A DNA stretch of 64,000 bases from Leguminivora glycinivorella (taxonomy: Eukaryota > Arthropoda > Insecta > Lepidoptera > Tortricidae): the NCBI RefSeq assembly GCF_023078275.1, contig NC_062972.1, positions 15,703,691-15,767,690 of the forward strand. Direction: 5' to 3'. Below are positions 22,333 to 34,314 of this stretch, in pieces; within the stretch, counting starts at the first letter, position 1; each line of letters begins with the position of its first letter. The position numbers and the translations under genes were made by a program. A model generated the notes under the pieces. The model ran no database searches and had not been told where the DNA came from. It worked only from the letters and a program-made list of their open reading frames with translations.

Positions 22333-23692
22333 ATAAATTCGTAATAATGTTCGTACAAAGCTGAATTTAAATGTTTTAGTGTTTCCAATTTGTATTTGTA
22401 CGCGCCAGGTTGCGTTGGTTTGATATGCGAATAAGTTGAACGACTCACTGAAACTAAAAATTGAAAAGTTTCATATATGCTGGAAACAGAGAGTAACGAA
22501 AACGTGTAGAACATGTGACGTGAAAACGAACTCTCATACAGTTGAAGGTAAAATACATATAAAAGTATTTTAATAACTCGGTTTTTGTTTAACTTCAACA
22601 ATTTAAAGTTATACGCCGCCTTGTTAATCTGATACATTCGATAAAAGACACTATTCAATACTTTCAATCAAGCATTATAAAATATTTTTATTGACGAAAG
22701 ATTGGCGACTATAATAGGTTAAAAAAATATATTTGAAATGAATGAACCCTTCGGATTAAAACTGGAACATGTTTGAAAAGATCTTAAAACCAATCTGATT
22801 CACTTTATAAAAATCGAGGTGAAGTTTTCCAATAAGATCTTTGTTTCAAACTTTGATTCCAAAAGTTTGGCTCATACATTAAGGAATTCTTACAAATTGA
22901 ACTTTTATAATCATAACATCACCTTAAGAAACATATTTATTTTTTAAATAAATGTAGCCTTTTCTATTCGTGGTAGTTATCATACCTAATCGAAATTTAA
23001 ATAAAATGTGTTCCGTACCACGTTTTAAGTACTAAAAGTGCTTTTATATTATTTTATTTTGTTTGTATAAGCATATTATTTTCCGAAAAATCCTAGTTGT
23101 GTCAAATACATTCTACTAGTACTTATAAAAGCGCATTATTACAACCTATATTTCCCTTAACAACATCACTGGGCAATTAAATAAATTAGGCAATTTATAA
23201 ATTAATAATCATTGATTCATTACAAAATGAATTAAAAATGAATTGAATCAATTCAATCAATTAGATACTTTTTGAATTACGTACAGCCATACAATAAAAG
23301 AGACGTGAGCCCAATTAAAAATAATGACCTAGCGTCAACGAGTAACCCATCATTTATACTTGCAAATTGGTCCCCGTATATTTTATTACGTTTTAAACTC
23401 ATTTTTTCATGACGACGTAATTTTGAGCAGACACTGGTTAATTACCAAAAACGTATTATACTATCCAGCAATGACAATGAAGTATTTTATTACAAGCAAT
23501 GTTTGTTTCCAAATCGTTAGAAATAAACGTCATATCAATTTTCACCACGCCACGTTGTTTTATTTGTAAATATTTTATTGCATTTTATCCAAAAATGTTA
23601 TTTGACGCAAATAGATTATTATATACACCATTTGAACTGAAATAATAAAATTTTGTGTTTCAATCGGCAGCTATGTTTGGATAACCCTGGCC
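22333..23692. other. 1.4-kb AT-rich stretch, nothing recognised
   Basis: Only short random ORFs. No tRNA-like or transposon termini. Confidence 0.5.
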
Positions 23693-23790
23693 CCGTAGCC
23701 GAATGGCATTTCTGCGACGCCTAACGACGCAGAAATGCAATCTATATCTTTATCGCTCGATCTTGCGTATTGGCGCGACAGAGAGATTTT
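23693..23790. repeat. Repeat fragment with an 11-bp perfect hairpin
   Basis: GCATTTCTGCG pairs with CGCAGAAATGC around a short loop (about 23705-23738). The flanking TATATCTTTATCGCTC and CTTGCGTATTG also occur in the MITE at 28218-28456, which contains TGCATTTCTGTC as well. This is probably a rearranged relative of that element. Confidence 0.5.
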
Positions 23791-25431
23791 AATTGATTCA
23801 TAATTATTCCCATGCAATCTTTATAATAATAAAATGAAGCTTAAACGCCAGGGTCATTTATCTTAGGAACTACAGAACTTTAATACCACTTTTACATATC
23901 TGAGTCACTTTTTCGCCGCAACGTTTCCTTGGGGCGACATTGTTTTAAACTTTTAAAATTAACACCCCGCACCGTGTTCTGCATACACGTGCTTACTTAC
24001 ACAAACTGACGTCGTGTTTACTTGAACATATCTTTTCAGTTGAGAACCTTACCGGACTGTGGCAGGGTTGAAAGTTACATGTACACTTTAAATTGTGTAC
24101 GGTTTTGATTATAAAAGCAAATCCTCTTAGCCCGGGCAAGGCAATTTAGCAGTAACCACCAGTTTTAAGTTTTAACTCAGAGTACTTGACAGAGTTGTTG
24201 TAACGTAAGGTCTCCAATTTCTGGCTTTTATTTGAACCCACTATTAAATAATATACAAAAAAAGTGACAACACAAATGTTTTTATGCCTGACTCAAATCG
24301 AATTTTAAATAATTAATTATCATTTTAATAATGTCTAATTACTCAGTAATAGATACTACTTTGTAAAATAAGTGTTACCGGTTACGCGGTCCTTCATCAT
24401 CGTATACCTACCAAAATATGTATTCATTTTTACTTTTTAATTATATTCCTAAAATTTCACGTCTACCCGTCTTGTATTTATTATTATTAGACACGTACTT
24501 ACATTCTTAAAATATATCATCAAAAATAACAGGGTGCGTCGCATGAACTTGCGAATGCTAAAAGGTAACTAATTAAGGGCATAATTTAAGGACCACCTGG
24601 AAATGGTTTTTAGTGGGTTTTAAAATTTACCTCATGAATTCCTGTATGTATACTTCTGTCAAAGTCTTGCAGGTCACGTCCATCGACAATAAAAATAAAG
24701 CTATAATTTTTATAGGAAAATTATACCGCTGTGGCATGCAGGGCAACAATGAGTGAATCGGAACGCGCTCATCTGTAATATCATGCATTTCATGAGTGTC
24801 AGGATCCAATGAAAATAAATATAAAATGTGACACAAGTTATATCACATTTTAGTAAAATCTGATATTTGCCAGTTTTCACTAAACTGTACGTAACTTAGT
24901 AGAGTAGAGTAACTTTACAAATAAATGGAACTGACACGGTATCTAACCACTATCAAAGCTTTGCTTATGTGTCAATCTCGACCCAACGCACAAAAAAATG
25001 GAATTGTTTGTTTATCTAAACAAACAACACAGGAATAAATCTCTTGTGCTGACGTTTTCCGGACACGCTTTGCTTCTCGCTATTTTACACCGCGTTCCTC
25101 GTTTCATTTCGTATCATTTTAATTTTTTTTGGCACAGTATAACATTTATAAAGTTGACTGTAATGAATTTTAGTGTTTAGCATCTACGACAGTTTTACTT
25201 GGTTGAAACCAAATCTGTCTGTAATAAAATAACACCCCATAATTTCGGACCACTTTCCAAGACTATAATTATCACATGGAGCTTTCCTCATGGTTCGATC
25301 GGGTATTTCAAACACAGCCTTACTAAGTACAACAAACAAGTAAGCACTGAACAATCTGAACATGACCCCAAATTTCTCTGCAAATAAAATAGTTATTAAC
25401 GGTTTTTAAAACTTGAAAAAAGCGTTGTTTC
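23791..25431. other. 1.6-kb AT-rich stretch, nothing recognised
   Basis: No coding ORF or repeat structure could be supported. Confidence 0.5.
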
Positions 25432-25664
25432 TATTATAAATGCAGACATCAATCGCAATGAAAAAATCAACAGTGATCGACTGTAGTCAACGTGGGACTT
25501 GAACCCACATCCTGGTTAAATTCGCAGTCATGGATGGTCGGCTGGCGCAATTGGTAACGCATTGGACGGACAATCCAAGGATGTGGGTTCGAGTCCCACA
25601 TTGGCCAGAGCAGGTAGATCAATGTTGATTTTTTCATTGCGATTTATGTCTGCATTTATAATTT
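25432..25664. repeat. Head-to-head pair of tRNA-derived SINEs
   Basis: Both ends carry the same tail in opposite orientation: TATAAATGCAGACATCAATC and CAATGAAAAAATCAACA on the left, TGTTGATTTTTTCATTG and ATGTCTGCATTTATA on the right. Inside, the left copy keeps only a reversed T-arm (GTGGGACTTGAACCCACATC). The right copy keeps a full tRNA-like head (25536-25607). The two copies therefore meet at their 5' ends. Confidence 0.7.
25536..25607 (+). repeat. tRNA-like SINE head (72 nt), not a functional tRNA
   Basis: It folds as a cloverleaf. There is an acceptor with several G-T pairs (GGTCGGC with ATTGGCC, one mismatch), a D arm GCGCAATTGGTAACGC, and an anticodon stem TTGGA/TCCAA with loop CGGACAA. 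The T arm GTGGGTTCGAGTCCCAC is perfect. Position 33 is G rather than the invariant T, which together with the SINE-type flanks argues against function. Read literally the anticodon is GAC. It keeps both A and B boxes and could still recruit polymerase III. Confidence 0.6.
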
Positions 25665-26766
25665 GCAAATTATAAAGTGGTACGTTTCACAATCACAACG
25701 AAACAGGAAAATCTATATGTTCATATTTAAACAAAATATGGATATATTAACATTGTCTCTATAATATAGGTAATATTCTGTCACTATACTATGCCGTAGA
25801 CTGTGTTAAAATTATTTCACATCAAGGCAAAAACCTTATCTTAAAGTTTCCTATCCAACTTAATATTCTTTCTAACAGCTTACAAATTGATCGTTGTATC
25901 GCATTTTCTATCAACGTTTACAGAATTTATGGTTAAAGTTTCGACAAAGTATACCTACTTTTCCCGTCTAGACTCAACAACATTTTAAAAATATTAACAT
26001 AATGTTATCAAGGAGCAACATGATGCAGTTCACCCTTGTATATGACTGTATATCAACTCTTATAAATCAAAGTTTCAAGAAACAAGAAGTACAATTTGTT
26101 TTTCCGTGTAAGTAATCGATAAAATTTTAGATTATTATTCTTCAGATTAAAACGTATATGTAGTATAAACCTATGTACATACAATATACATTTATGTAAG
26201 GTATGGTTAAACAGGTAAGGTGCAGTAGGCGAGGACATTTTTTATTTATTGAAGCAGATGACGTCATGGTTGTCAAAACTTATTTAACATTCTTGAGGTA
26301 TTTTTCTGATGATTCAAGACCTCTTTCCGATTCAAAACCTCTTCTTGAAGTTTTGGCGATTATCTAGTATATTTACGAGTAACATTTCATATTAGCTGCA
26401 TAAAATCTATGTCTAAATATGAAATTATTGATCGAAGTATGACCGATCGCATTGACTATCCAAAAACATGATAACAGCGGTTCTCTCAGCCAATTGGGGT
26501 TGAGTTGAGAGAAGAACTTTAATCCACGGAACTTTTAGTTACCTACTAAAGCTTTTCCGCACAAACTGATACATAACTGTACTACTAAACGTGCTTATGG
26601 AACGCAAGCTGTTTATCCGATTAGGTTCACTGTTTGAACATCACAGAGCCTCCTCTAAATCATGAAATCAAACAGACGGAACATATTGTTCAAATAACAT
26701 AAATCAATTTTGCTCTCAAGGCAAAATGACAAAAGAATACGAACCTATAAATTGTTTACTTTTATT
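25665..26766. other. 1.1-kb AT-rich stretch, nothing recognised
   Basis: No supported gene or element. Confidence 0.5.
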
Positions 26767-27479
26767 CTGCCGTCTCAAGGAGAAAAACCATAACTGACAT
26801 TTTTTACGAAATTGAGTTATTGACACCCTTGACATCAGGAAGAGAAATGTGATTTTTCTATCAAGTCGCTGTGGCGATATCTCTAACCAATCACGATTTA
26901 GACAAGCATAATTGCATGCTATTTCGTTAAAATTACCTCATTTTTGGCAAAGAAAACGCATAAGTGTATATTCATAGACAGAAAAGTACTAAATAACACT
27001 CTTGTGCTATTTTACTCATACCTTACTCTCAAGTCCAACGTTCAATTCAGAAGAAGAAAAACCATAATCGATACCTCTGGGTTCAATTGGCGTAAAGGAC
27101 ATTTTGGCGAAAATGAGTTATATATACAGTTTTGTTCAAAATTTCAAGCGCTATCGATCTGTGTTGTTAAAATTTCGATATCTCTTAAAAAGTTGCCTTT
27201 ACGACCAAGATTTTCTACTATGGACTTGCAAAAATAGCCTAGCTGAAGGGGCGTAAATATCAAGTCATTAATTATAAATTATTATGTGTCGTAAAGGAAA
27301 TCGACAAATAAGAATATAGTCGTAAGTCACCTTGACATATATTGTTGCCCTTTAAGCCCTTACTTTTTAAGGATCACTTTCTATAGTAGTGTGGTAAAGT
27401 TGGGCGTAAAGGACACGTTTTTTTGTTCTTCGTCCTTTACGACCAGTACTAAAAATATTTAATCCGCAACTGTAATCGA

Positions 27480-28190
27480 TATCTTTAGGTTAAATAGTCG
27501 TAAAGGACATATAATGCAGGTTTTCAAGAGAAAGAAAAACCTACTTTTCTTTGTTTTTTGACCTATATCTGTGACGTATATAAGAAAAATATGCAGAATA
27601 CTAGTATCTTTAACCTGGTATAGCAACCGTAGTGATAAACTAAACGATTTAGAAGATAGATGGTTGTAAAGGACACGCCAAAATGCTATTAACGTCCTTT
27701 ACACCCACGATTTGATAGGGTCGTAAATGACGGTTTTAGATGATTTTTATACAAAGTCGGCGTAATTGTAACCGAAATGGTACAAATGTTGTGCTAAGTT
27801 TACAATTAAAAACTGGAAAAATATATCAAAACGTTCTTAAATAATGTGGCATAGAATAGCTACATTAGTTTAATGCAGTGTATTATATTGATTTAGACTA
27901 ACACGATTTGCACTCATAATTTTAGAACAAAACGGGACTTAATCGCGTATCGCAGTGTATTATTTATCTAAGCTATCTTAGCAACAACAAAGAACAAGAC
28001 TATTTTATATCCAGTTTTGTTATAAAGAAACAATATTTGCTTAAAAAGTATCTAATATTTTGTCAACAAATTCAAAGTTATTATTTTAGTATTCGCCGCT
28101 GGCGCTGTGTCAATAGTCAATAGGTTACGCATTCAGCCTTTAATTCTAGCAGGGAAACGCTTTCGTAGTATTATTATACTGCGGCGAGAT
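27480..28190 (+). repeat. Left inner arm of the giant foldback
   Basis: It aligns in inverse orientation with 28826-29440 over most of its length, with indels. Conserved blocks include GGTTGTAAAGGACACG, AACGTCCTTTACACCCACGA, TAGATGATTTTTATACAAA and ACGCATTCAGC. An extra motif-bearing segment lies further out at 27080-27480. Confidence 0.7.
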
Positions 28191-28217
28191 GTAATTAAAA
28201 AAAACACTGTGGTAATA

Positions 28218-28456
28218 GGGTACGTACCCAAATACACAAACGCTCACGATAATATCTGTTTCGTAGCTATATATCTTTATCGCTCTTGCGTATTGCAGCC
28301 AGACTGCATTTCTGTCAGCGTCTGGCGTCGACGATTGCCATTCAGATACGCCGGCAGTAAACTTAACAATAGACTATACTAACATTTAGTGTGACAATGA
28401 CAGGTGCGTTTCGCTAGCGAATGAGCGTTAGCGTTTGGTGACTTGGTTATGTACCC
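28218..28456. mobile_element. MITE nested in the centre of the giant foldback
   Basis: The ends GGGTACGTACCCAAATACAC and GGTTATGTACCC are inverted relatives, with inner AAACGCTCACGA mirrored by TGAGCGTTAGCGTTTGG. The interior holds ATATATCTTTATCGCTCTTG and TCTGGCGTCGACG. It is 239 bp and non-coding. The flanks are too diverged to define a target duplication. Confidence 0.6.
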
Positions 28457-28743
28457 AGGTACTTAAAGCATTGACAATATTTCTAGGATTGAACTCATAA
28501 TTAAGATTATTCTTATTTAACAGGTTTAAAGACTAAATAACAATCTTCTGTTTTGAAATTATCAAAAATATGAATCAACACAGTAGGTCGTCTTGACTAC
28601 CGTTACTATTATTTATTAGTTGGTCACAGTTTGTATAAGCATCCTAACTTGCGCTTATAAATAGGTACTCAACTCTTAGTTATTCTTAGAACTTCTTTCT
28701 ACTTTAGACTTAAAATTACTGTCGTATTAGTATAGTCTACTCT

Positions 28744-28767
28744 CACACACACACACACACACACACA
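28744..28767 (+). repeat. (CA)n microsatellite
   Basis: About twelve CA units lie in the spacer between the inner arms of the foldback. Confidence 0.9.
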
Positions 28768-28825
28768 GTTCACAGTTGCTGATTAAAGTTTACGTGGTTA
28801 CCATTAGTGTTTTTATATTTACTTA

Positions 28826-29440
28826 CACTATGAAAGCGTTTCCCTACTAGAATTAAATGCTGAATGCGTAACTTATTGAGACAGCGGCGAGTACTAAAAT
28901 AATAACTTTCTAAAATATTAGATAGTTTTTAAGCAAATGTTTCTTTATTGCAAAACTGGATATAAAATAGTCTTGTTCTTAGTCTTTGTTAAATATTTTG
29001 ATAAATATACACTGTAACACTAATGTGGCTACTCTACGCCATATTAACTACGTTTTGATACATTTTTCAAGTTTCTTAATATTAAACTAAGCTCAAAACA
29101 GTTGCCTTTTGTACCATTCCGGTTACATTTACGCCCCGAATTTGTATAAAAATCATCTAAGACCGTCACTTACGACCCTATCAACTCGAATTGTTCAAAA
29201 AAATCGTGGGTGTAAAGGACGTTCATAGCATTTTGACGTGTCCTTTACAACCATCTAACTTCTAAACCGTTTAGTTTATCACTACGGTTGCTACACTAGG
29301 TTAAGGATACTAAAAATCTACATATTTTTCTATAAACGTCACAAATATAGGTCAAAAAACAAAAATGATATTAACATTTTTCAAAAAAAAAAGTTGTTTT
29401 TTGCTTCTCCTGAAAACCTGCATTTTGTCCTTTACGCCAA
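28826..29440 (-). repeat. Right inner arm of the giant foldback
   Basis: Inverted counterpart of 27480-28190 with the same motif order reversed, including two facing copies of GTAAAGGAC/GTCCTTTAC about 25 bp apart (29212 and 29240), as in the left arm (27665 and 27695). Beyond it, TTTACGCCAATTGAACCC matches the left-side GGGTTCAATTGGCGTAAA at 27080. Confidence 0.7.
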
Positions 29441-29899
29441 TTGAACCCAAAGGTATCGATAATATATATTGGTGTTTTATTCAATTTCTATGCAAAAAAG
29501 CCATAAATGTACATTATGTGTTTATTAAGGTTAGTATTACATTAGAATTGTATTTACCTCTCGGAATGTAAAAAAACACAACTTGCACTTTATGTCTTTT
29601 CTAACTCGTTTTGACTCTTTCTTATGCTTTTCCTGCTTAGCGACGGTTTCAAGAAAGGGAACATGTGGTTTATTTCTTAAAAGCGACAGTCATTTATGCT
29701 TTATCAGGCTAGTAGGGAGCCCCCTCCGCGCCCCTCAAGTGTAGATTTTGGTCGGATTTTTCGGCGCGCGAGGCTCGATCGATTACTTTCGTCTGGAATA
29801 AGTAGCGCGTACGTCGCTCGTATTTATTACTCCTGTCTGCTTCGTATTAGTAGGGATGCTATTGTAAAGCACTTTTTGTAGGTTTTAAAATAGAAAAAA

Positions 29900-30090
29900 T
29901 AATAAATATTATAGGACATTTTTACAAAGAGTCCCACGGTAAGCCCAAGATAGATTGTGTTGTGGGCAGGCAACGATATGTATAATATATACACTTATAT
30001 ACATAGAAAACACCCATGACTCAGGAACAAATATCATCACACAAATAAATGCCCTTACCGGGATTCAAACCCGGGACTGTAGCGTTATAG
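29900..30090 (-). repeat. tRNA-derived SINE, second family, copy 2
   Basis: Same family as 11583-11785. On the minus strand the B box region reads CCCGGGTTTGAATCCCGGTA, followed by TTTGTGTGATGATATTTGTT and CATGGGTGTTTTCTATGTA. The end is near AAAATGTCCTATAATATTTA. The A-box end is degenerate. It lies inside the span of the giant foldback, so it is a later insertion. Confidence 0.8.
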
Positions 30091-31826
30091 TTTTGAGTAG
30101 ATTCGGACCGGGAGGCATCGAGAGCCTTTCTGAATTTAGGATGGGGAAGGGGAGGGGGGGGGCGGAGTATGGCGCTTTCCGCACTTCCTTTCAAATCATA
30201 CTTCTCTAAAACTTTACTTCAGAAGTATTAGTTGGTTACTTTACGCAATAGGGCAAGTAATAAAATTATAATTTTCGGATAAATTAAGGACGAGAAATTT
30301 ATTTTGGAACAAAAAAATGTACCTACTTTAGATGATGTTGGGTTTCATAACATGCAAAAGCCGTAATAATTCCATTTGTTGTACCTATTCTAAACTTAAA
30401 AAAAATCATAAAAAAAGGGAATACTTTTTTTGTCAAATATCTTATATTTTTCTTCATGCGCAACAGCCACACAATACAACAGCAAAAAGCCACATTTATG
30501 TAGTTTACAAAATTTGTTATATAGGTAATTATACTACCAAACGGATGATAAAAAACAATGATGCGGCAGGGCAATCTTGATGTACGGTTCAATTTTTATT
30601 ATTCAGTGAGGTCAGTGAGGTGTTTTCTTTTAGCTTAAGTATATCAGTCTGTGGGGTTTATTTCGGATACTCTTTGACCAAAGATCCTCTTCTATGCAAT
30701 TATCTCCTAGAATCTTAAGATTTTTCAACTGTTCGAGAGCTTCTCGATCATGTTAAATGATGAGGGTCATGGCTATTTCTGAATTCCTTTGGTTTTTTTT
30801 TAATTTACACTTTGTCTGCTGAGGGCGTAACATTCTCTCTTTAGCTATCTAACATTCCCTTTTTCTTTGCTACACATACGACAATCTGCCTAGATTAGTT
30901 TGACCCCGTAATGGCCTGTAAGTATACCCGTTACAACCTGTACTTGCCTTTTGCTTAATATTTTATAAATAAGTGCAATCTAATTGTGGTTAATTTTAGT
31001 TTTGTGTTATAATTCCATGCACGAAGAGATGAGATGAGGTTTTTGAGATCTATATTTCAAAAAGTATCTCTAAAGTATCATTTAAAAAAAAAAATTGAGT
31101 AATTATATTTATATTTATATGTTTTTTATCAATCCCTATAACGAGATGAACCAAACTTTAACGAAGCAAAAAAACACAAATTACCCAACTGTGCTTTTTC
31201 AGCTTCGAGGTGGATCTCTGACAGAGCCACAACTGTGCACTTGTGTTTTTATTTCTTAGATATCGCAGTGTAAAACGAATACGAAAAGCATAAGTGTGCA
31301 CATGTGTCTTTTATAATAGTACTTAAATATATTTTTTATTATTTTATGTTACGAGGCAGAAACAGTTTTTTCTAAATAATTAATTTAAATAAATAGATAT
31401 TCGAATTATTCACAAAGCATAAAATATGTGCCCTATTGCTACATTAATACACAAAAGTTCCAACTTTGTCTTTTGAATTTATCCTATTGTAAAAAGAGGG
31501 CAAAGTTTTTTGGCTTTTTCTCGAAACTTACTTTTTGTCAGTTATGGTTTTTCTCCTTGAGACGGCAGTGCAACTAGTTGCAGTTGAATTTATTGTAATG
31601 TGTGTGTTCCTATGTACATTTCTTAGGTTGTGCAATAAAGTGGATTTGTATTGTATTGTAGTTGCCTCGCAGGAGTATTTTTGTCAGCTTGTTTTTTTAT
31701 GTTGTCATATTTTTGGAGGTATTCGGTCGCCGTGAAATACTCTCCTTTATCTTTCCCACAATTAGTTAGGTTTAAAAGGCGTATTTTCTTTCTGGTCTAC
31801 TTAACATAGACAGTCAATATGCAATA

Positions 31827-32037
31827 AGGTACAGCGCGGCAAATCTCGACTGGGGGGCAATTGTAACTAATCCATTTTTTCCATTATTACACTATGATGT
31901 TGAGTTCTACAGGTATCCACTGAACACGCCTACAATATATAACCGGTGGACACTATTTAATAATGCAAACATTGTAAAACATGGAAAAAATGGACCAGTT
32001 ACATTTGCCCCCAATCGAGATTTACCCCGCTGTACCT
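31827..32037. mobile_element. MITE with TA duplication, uninterrupted copy
   Basis: The termini AGGTACAGCGCGGCAAATCT and the complement-type GATTTACCCCGCTGTACCT are flanked by TA. The body (TCCATTTTTTCCATTATTAC, AACCGGTGGACAC, GCAAACATTGTAAAACATGG) matches 8411-8772 without the nested insertion. At 211 bp it is the empty-site reference for that copy. Confidence 0.8.
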
Positions 32038-32868
32038 TATGTATCATCATAAACCGACATATATGATATAAATATAGGTATAAAGAAAAAAAAATACCAA
32101 GGGTCCAAGTGGCAAGAGTTTAATTCAAATTGTACAACGTTTGGTTTTGGATCCAGCTCTGGACACTGAAGTTTTTGTTAGGAGGAGGATTTTTAATTAC
32201 TATATTGTGTAAGTAATGTAAAAAAGTAATGTTCTATCAAAATAATTTAATTTGTTGTTGGAATAAGTATGTATTAATGATGCAAAATACCTACATAAAA
32301 AAATTAAAGTATCAACCAACAAACTAGTTCTGTGCTCCCATTAAGTTTTAGACCATGTATTTCGTAAATTCAGGATCCTTAAGTGCGAAATCGCAACTCG
32401 CAGTCGGATTAAGACGAGGATCACCGTATCCTGATGTGGAACTGACTTTGATTGATGACACTTCAGTTAAGTTAGTTCTACTGATGGTCCTATGAGACAC
32501 TTTCCGGACCAATCGCAGTCTATTTTCAAAACAGTGAATTTATAGGAAAGTTTTCTCATGGGAGTAGAAAAGGATTGCATTGTGATGAATCCCTACTTCT
32601 CATGATACTGAGACTATACATTAGGCGAAGATTATTCCCATGTGAATAAGTTTTCTATAGTGTTTTGGTAGATCTGATTTAAACTGTCTTCACTTTTCTT
32701 CGAATAAATGTTGCGAGTTTTTTTAATGGCCTATATTGTTTCCAAAGGTCTCCCCTGATTTACTGTTGTTAATGGTAATTTCTGGCCTACGAGCAGTTGT
32801 AGGTATGTGTTACAAAGTGTGAAGTAAATAAGTATGTACTACTATTATTTATACCAATTTATTACCGT
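32038..32868. other. Intergenic, nothing recognised
   Basis: No supported gene or element. Confidence 0.5.
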
Positions 32869-32876
32869 GACGAATA

Positions 32877-33518
32877 GGGTACGTAGCATAATGTCAAAAA
32901 TCACAGTCATGTCCGAAGTACGAAATTCCGAAAGACATGATATCGAAACTCAAAATTGCTAATGTACGAAATTCCTAAAGATGCACGTCCTACTACACTT
33001 CTAATCGACCGATCTCATTTTCGAAATTCAATATTCCTTTGTCCAAAATGCTTTACATCAATACTTCGTAAGTATATCTAGTTCTTAAAATTGCTACTTT
33101 CTAAAATCCTAATGATTATTTTTCGAAGAAAATTACCTTATCTACTTTATGTTCAGTGTAGGAACTTGTAGGGTTCGGTAATAGTTTCCCATAAGACATA
33201 ACAAGCTTAGAATAAAACTTGAAAATCTTTATAAAGGTGAATTTTTAATATGTTTCAACAGACTTCTTGGACATACGACAAACATCTTTCGACGTGATTA
33301 ATAAATTTTAAACTTAGGTCAACAAAACGTAGGAAAAATGTCGATAGTATTTTCGTACATTAGCAGTACCGTCCTTTCGGCGTTCTAAAAATAGGCCAAT
33401 TAACCATAGGACATGCGTCTGTAGGAATTTAGTACAATAGCAATTTTGATTTTCGATATCATGTCTTTCGGAATTTCGTACTTCGGACATTTGATTTTCG
33501 ACATTGTGCTACGTACCC
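32877..33518. mobile_element. 642-bp MITE with 8-bp target duplication (hAT-like)
   Basis: The termini GGGTACGTAGCATAATGTC and GACATTGTGCTACGTACCC are inverted repeats, with inner homology such as CCGAAAGACATGATATCGA mirrored by TCGATATCATGTCTTTCGG. GACGAATA is repeated exactly outside both ends (32869-32876 and 33519-33526). An 8-bp duplication is typical of hAT elements. There is no transposase ORF. Confidence 0.85.
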
Positions 33519-33683
33519 GACGAATATACATTAATTAAGTAACACTGTAAACTTATGTTCTGAAACGGAAACTTACCTTCATTCAAACTCCCAAAAATTT
33601 ACAGTCCGCTTTTACATTATGTTAAGATGCACTTATTTAGCCTCTTAATTAATTGAAAATTTTTGTCTATATTGCTAACCTAA

Positions 33684-33892
33684 TCCATACTAATATTATA
33701 AATGGGAGTGTGTGTGTGTCTGTTTGTTTGTCCGGCTTTCACGGCAAAACGGAGCGCCGAATTGATGTGATTTTTTAAGTGGAGATAGTTGAAGGGATGA
33801 ATAGTGACATAGGCTACTTTTTGTCTCTTTCTAACCCCCCCCCCCCCCCCCCCACTTCCCTAAAATGAGTGGTGGCCGCGGGAAAAAGCTAG
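33684..33892 (+). mobile_element. Short Helitron, copy 3, with a poly-C insertion
   Basis: It starts TCCATACTAATATTATAAAT after an A, includes TTCACGGCAAAACGGAGC, and ends GCCGCGGGAAAAAGCTAG before a T. Where other copies read CTAACGCGAGCGAAGC, this one has a run of more than 20 C followed by ACTTCCCTAAAATGAGTGG. The left strand of the terminal hairpin is therefore replaced. Confidence 0.85.
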
Positions 33893-34118
33893 TACTAGTT
33901 AATACTTTAATGTTGGTTAAGTTGGTTTAGCCGAACCTAAACACGTCACAGCTTTTTACGAACCATACCGTTGGCTTTGGTTTCGCGGTTATAGTTTTAT
34001 TTCATACCGTTATTATTTATTATCCATAACACCACAGCGATTGTAAATGCATTACCGACATTTAATATGGAAAGTTAAATAGGTGCGCACTTTTATTGAA
34101 AGTTTGAAGTAATTCATC

Positions 34119-34314
34119 ATTATTTATTTGTGTGATGAGCACAGATATTTGTTCCTGAGTCATGGATGTTTTCTATGTATATAAGTATTTATATATTATA
34201 TATATCGTTGTCTGAGTACCCACAACACAAGCCTTCTTGAGCTTACCGTGGGCCTCAGTCAATCTGTGTAAGAATGTCCTATAATATTTATTTATTTATT
34301 TATTTATTTATTTA
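34119..34314 (+). repeat. tRNA-derived SINE, second family, 5'-truncated copy
   Basis: It lacks the tRNA head and starts inside the body at TTATTTGTGTGATGAGCACA. It continues through CATGGATGTTTTCTATGTA and GAGCTTACCGTGGGCCTCAG, and ends GTCCTATAATA plus (TTTA)n. The tetranucleotide tail suggests mobilisation by a non-LTR element with a matching tail. Confidence 0.8.

Larger units (their letters stand above)
26767..31568. mobile_element. Giant (~4.8 kb) foldback structure with GTAAAGGAC motifs
   Basis: A 33-bp perfect inverted pair marks the outside: CTGCCGTCTCAAGGAGAAAA onward at 26767-26799, its complement at 31536-31568. Inside, 27480-28190 and 28826-29440 are diverged inverted arms sharing, for example, GTAGTGATAAACTAAACG, AAGACTATTTTATATCCAG and AAACGCTTTCGTAG. 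About a dozen exact or near GTAAAGGAC motifs occur in both directions (27090, 27290, 27411, 27432, 27497, 27665, 27695, 27723, 29172, 29212, 29240, 29430; positions approximate). No ORF has coding character. Whether the outer and inner repeats belong to one element is inferred. No target duplication was identified. Confidence 0.55.

Noticed and set aside
25536..25607. Functional tRNA gene (apparent anticodon GAC)
   Set aside because: Position 33 is G instead of T, the acceptor stem is weak, and the flanks are SINE tails in inverted arrangement.
29365..29571. 68-codon frame in the right foldback arm
   Set aside because: Openness follows from A/T runs in the arm. The corresponding left arm does not preserve the frame.
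26767..31568. Maverick/Polinton-type large DNA transposon
   Set aside because: The size and long inverted repeats prompted the idea, but no polymerase, integrase or capsid-like frame is present in the interval.
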